Shown here piece after piece: positions 60,852 through 64,000 of a stretch of DNA of 64,000 bases (position 1 is the first letter of the stretch; each line of letters starts with the position of its first letter). A model generated the notes under the pieces. The model did no database searches, was not told the origin of the DNA, and saw only the letters and a list, made by a program, of their open reading frames with translations. A program made the translations under genes and the position numbers. Origin of the DNA: Myxococcales bacterium. GTDB lineage: Bacteria > Myxococcota_A > Polyangia > Haliangiales > Haliangiaceae. The stretch is taken from contig JADJGV010000034.1 of the NCBI GenBank assembly GCA_016707895.1, forward strand, positions 877,545-941,544, given 5' to 3'.

Positions 60852-62603
60852 CGGCGACGTAGATCTCGTCCAGGCCGCCTTCGCGCCGCGCCGTGAACAC
60901 CGTCGCGGCGCCGTCGTCGATCCACTCGGTGATCGAGTACATGTCTTGAAACGTCCCGGGCGGGTTCAGCATCGTCGAGGTCCAGCTCGGGGCCTCGGCG
61001 TAGCCTAGGTCCCAGCGGGGCCACTCGCCGAGCGGCGTTGCCTGCAGGCGCACGCTGCGGCTCGCGAGGTTCCCCGCGATGCGGCGCCAGGTGCCGAGGT
61101 GCCAGTCGGGGCTCGCCGATTCAGGGACCGCGATGGGCGCCAGCGAAGGAAGCGCACGCCAGAACGTCGCCAGGTCGCCCGTGGTGGTCGTCGTCATCAC
61201 GTAGGCGACCACCTCGCCGTCGAGATCGAACCCGACGCCGAACACATCGGGATCGACGCCCGCGATCGCGGGCGAGTTCACGCGCACCGCTGGTCCTGGT
61301 ACCGACCGCTCACGTCGACCAGGTAGGCATCATCCAGGGGTGGTCGAACTGTCCCGCGAACGCGACGAGCGTTCCCGCCGAGTTCATCGCCACCTGGGGC
61401 TGGGTCTGCAGTGTGAGCCCGGGCGGGATCAGCGAGATCGGTGGTAGCGGGACGCCGTCGTTGATCGCCACCCAGAGGACATCATGAAACGCCACGAACA
61501 GCATGCCGTGGCCGTCTGGGGTGAAGGGGTGAGGTGTTGTTGGGTTCGAACCCGGCGTGCCCAGATCCACCGGCGCGGACGTCGGCCGGCGTAGATCGAG
61601 GCCCCAGGCGTTGCTCGAGGTGAACAACGTCGGGCGACACGCGGCGAAGCTGCCGTCCGGGGCGATCCAAGCGCGCTCGCAGCTCCCGGTCGGATAGGGC
61701 GGGTTGATCGCCCGGGTCGACGCGGTCCCGGCCGCGTCGAACGACGTGACGTAGCCGCCGCGGTTGGGGCCCAGCGCGACGAAGTGATCGCCGGCGGTGC
61801 TCCAGGCGCCGTAGACTGTATCGAAGGCCCCGGCACATGGATCGGCGGCTGCGCCGGCGGGATCTGCGCGAGGTCGTACACCGCGACCCCAGGCGACGGG
61901 CTCTCCGTCGGCCAGGCCAGCCGCGGTCGGCTCGCCGCCATCCGCCACCCATCGGTGACCTGCGAGGTCTCGTCCGCGATCACGGTTGGCGGTGCAAGCG
62001 GGAGGCCGTCAGGTCGGTTGCCATGAGCACGTGACGCTGGCCCGCCGACTGCGCGACGACGAGGTGTCGTCGATCCGGCGTCGGGCCGGCGTGCGACCAG
62101 AGGAGCGCATCGTGGATCACCCTGACGTGGACGGGAACCGCCGGACAGTATGCGGCGTCGAGCGGGACGACCATGGTCGACCGGACGGCCGTGACCTCGT
62201 TGATATGCCAGCCAGTAGCGGGGCGCACCACTGCAAGAGACGACGATCGGCGGCGTCGTGTCGCTCACCACGCCCGTCGCGCCGCTCCGCACCGTGCAGG
62301 TCTGTACCGGCGCGGTCGGCTGCGATGCCACGCTGACCGAGTAGCTCGCCCCCGCGGGGAGCGGGAACGTGAAGCGCCCGTCAGCGCCCGGCACCGACGG
62401 TGGTCGTGCCGTCCGTCAGCGTCAGGCCCGAGCCGGCGAGGCCCGGACCTCGCCGGCGAGCATCGCCATCCCGCGTCGACCGGCGTGTCGACGGGCGCGC
62501 CATCGATGACCGCGTCGGGAGCATCGAGCGTCGGCGCCGCGTCGACGCCTGGGTCGCCGTGGCCGCCACAGGCCACGAGGCTCAGCGCCACAGTGCAGCG
62601 CAT
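60852..62603 (-). pseudogene. TolB/PD40-like beta-propeller lipoprotein, multiple frameshifts
   Basis: ATG 62603 gives MRCTVALSLVACGGHGDPG with lipid Cys12. Coding then changes frame at least four times: ADGRFTFPLPAGASYSVSVA (about 62390-62200), INEVTAVRSTMVVPLDAAYC (about 62200-61990), TSQVTDGWRMAASRPRLAWP, AFDTVYGAWSTAGDHFVALG, and GFDLDGEVVAYVMTTTTTGD with DDGAATVFTARREGG and DEIYVADP at the end. The pieces add up to a 550-600 aa propeller lipoprotein with the PD40-type DG..TV.F.A..EGG..EIY core. Each shift alone could be a base-call error; together they prevent translation as read. Confidence 0.7.
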
Positions 62604-63041
62604 GACGTAGTGAGTGAGATCCCGCGAGGCCACGGCGCGACTATCGCACGGTGCTGCCGCGTGGCGCTGCCGCTCGGTGGATCGCGAACCCGTGCCCAGC
62701 GAGCGGGCAGCCCCTCAGGTCGGCGGCTCACCCCTCCGGGGTGTCGCGGCGCGACGCGTGCGCCGGGCGGACGTCGAGCGTGTCAGCCGCCGGTTGGCCC
62801 CCGGCGCCCGATCCGGTTGGCTGCGACTCGAACCGTCGGCGGCGCCCGATCCGGTTGGCTGCGACTCGAACCGTCGGTGGCAGTCGATCGGGCGACGGGA
62901 CCTCGCGCGGTGACGGCCCGGCCGCGCCGACTGGGATCTTCGATCGGTCGCGACTCGATGTGCTGACCGCGGCCGAGCGGGATCGTGCCGGTCGACGCGC
63001 CCGGCCACCCAACCGCCGCTGCGGCGGTCTACGCTCGCGCC
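62604..63041. other. 438-bp intergenic stretch with tandem repeat
   Basis: Contains no convincing gene in either strand; it holds the 38-bp tandem repeat at 62803-62878 and a third partial unit after it. The leader of the metalloprotease-like gene starts at 63042. Confidence 0.5.
62803..62878. repeat. 38-bp tandem direct repeat, two copies
   Basis: Units 62803-62840 and 62841-62878 differ only in the last base. The core reads CCGGTTGGCTGCGACTCGA, whose CTGCGACTCG part also follows the repeat at 57435-57470. A degenerate third unit (GTCGATCGGGCGACGG) follows. It lies between two divergent broken genes and may be a mobile or binding-site repeat. Confidence 0.7.
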
Positions 63042-64000
63042 ATGAGGCTGCCCCACGTCGTCGCGTTTCTGCTCGCCGCGGTGAGCGTGGCGTATCCTGG
63101 GCACCGGGCCGCGCGCGCGCCGGTCGGACCGCGTTGGTCACCCGCGCCGAGCCGGCGCCGGACCTCGGCCCGCCGGCCACCACAGGCGGCAGGTCCCCGG
63201 CGGAGAAGTTCGCCGCCGGCGAGCTCGTGTTCGGCGTCTACACCATCCACGACGCCGCGCACTGCGGGCGCTCGCGAGCTGGGACGCGACCGCGGCCGCG
63301 CTCGGCCTCGACGGCGCGCGCGTGCTCGATCGTGAGCTCACGATCGGCGACACCGCCGTCGCGGTCGGCGCGATGGCCGACGGCGTCGTCGGCGATCTCA
63401 CGCCCATCATGACCGCGCTGCGGGACGCCGGCGGCAGCGACATCGACGGCCACCACGTCTGCGTCGTGCCCGCGACCGGGGTGGGGCGTCGCCCTGTCGA
63501 CGTCCAACGGCTTCATCGCGTTCGAGCCCGCGGCGATCATCCAGATCAACGAGCTCGTGCCCGACGCCGAACGCAGCATGTACAGCGTCGTCGTCGTGTT
63601 CGCGCACGAGTTCGCGCACCAGCTCCAGTACTGGTACGGCAACCCGTTCGAGGGCGACAGAGCATGCGGCGGACCGAGCTCGCGGCCGACTGCATGGGCT
63701 CGGCCTTCGTCGCGATGACCCAGCCCAGCGGGTGGATCATGGAACAGGTCCACAAAGGTGTCGTCGGCGCGCTCCAAGCCTACGCCGATCTCAAGTTCAG
63801 GAGCGTCATGCATCACGGCACCCGCGTCGATCGCGCGCAGCTCGCCCACGCCGGCGTCGAGCTGGTGACGTCGCGGCGGGCCAGCAGCAGCCGCCCGATC
63901 TCGCGACGATCAAGCGCACATGCGACGCCGCCGTCGAGGCCTGGGACGCGTCGCTGACGCTGACGCCGCCGGATCAGCTCTGGGGTGGCACCGAGCCGTG
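63042..64000 (+). pseudogene. Zinc metalloprotease-like gene with many frameshifts, runs off window
   Basis: ATG 63042 begins a signal peptide (MRLPHVVAFLLAAVSVA). Coding then shifts frame about five times: RSPAEKFAAGELVFGVYTIH, ALGLDGARVLDRELTIGDTA, SDIDGHHVCVVPATG, GFIAFEPAAIIQINELVPDA with VVFAHEFAHQLQYWYG (HExxH zinc site), RRTELAADCMGSAFVAMTQP (third zinc ligand ELAAD), and PPDLATIKRTCDAAVEAWDA at the edge. The order matches secreted neutral zinc peptidases of the HExxH...ExxAD type. All pieces are on one strand in order, so the gene is real but not translatable as read here. Confidence 0.7.

Overview
The window is very GC-rich chromosomal DNA with strong third-position GC, most likely from a myxobacterium (Myxococcota; a Haliangiales/Kofleriaceae-type lineage is my guess). 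Evidence: about a dozen short or mid-sized lipoproteins with unique or poorly known bodies, a Cys-rich CGDGVVDPGEACDDG-type 'myxo' repeat on a CotH-like lipoprotein, a CNQAFGLD-type lipoprotein N-terminus, Kelch/FG-GAP/Big-type repeat proteins, and many TetR regulators. I see no rRNA, prophage, CRISPR array, insertion sequence or biosynthetic cluster.

Layout. 1-10 kb: edge-truncated DoxX gene, an OPT-family transporter, a 302-aa unknown protein plus an internally deleted copy of it, a TetR regulator, leucyl aminopeptidase (with a stray copy of its 3' end), a DUF4303-like protein and a cysteine synthase-type enzyme. 10-25 kb: lipoproteins, a CapA-like phosphoesterase, an ArsR/AHSA1 pair with a palindromic operator candidate, a 994-aa Ig-like lipoprotein coupled to an OmpW-type barrel, a TetR-led three-gene unit and an SDR. 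25-28 kb: a minus-strand unit in which a tRNA-like gene sits 11 bp upstream of an orphan 741-aa protein, followed by a cold-shock protein. 28-35 kb: secreted metzincin with FG-GAP-like repeats, DUF4132 protein, MpaB/Lcp-family oxygenase with a divergent TetR and a palindromic operator. 35-41 kb: a patch of partial segmental duplications (TetR 3' ends, small lipoproteins, Kazal-domain lipoproteins). 41-58 kb: trans-sulfuration-type PLP enzyme, a CarboxypepD_reg/PDZ protein, a PLD-helicase-DUF3427 protein (defence-like), a CotH kinase lipoprotein and a Kelch lipoprotein. 58.6-64 kb: nearly every gene is broken by frameshifts, which points to decay or to poor base calling.

The best candidate for something undescribed is the 25.4-28.0 kb unit: a complete four-stem tRNA cloverleaf with anticodon UGA but no long variable arm, a shortened D-loop without the GG pair and G instead of U at position 55, lying so close to the next gene that the Shine-Dalgarno starts one base after the discriminator. 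The downstream 741-aa protein has no domain I can name. The second theme is recurrent gene copies that keep their ends but have lost the middle (397-604, 3857-3988, 37862-38030, 40116-40172).
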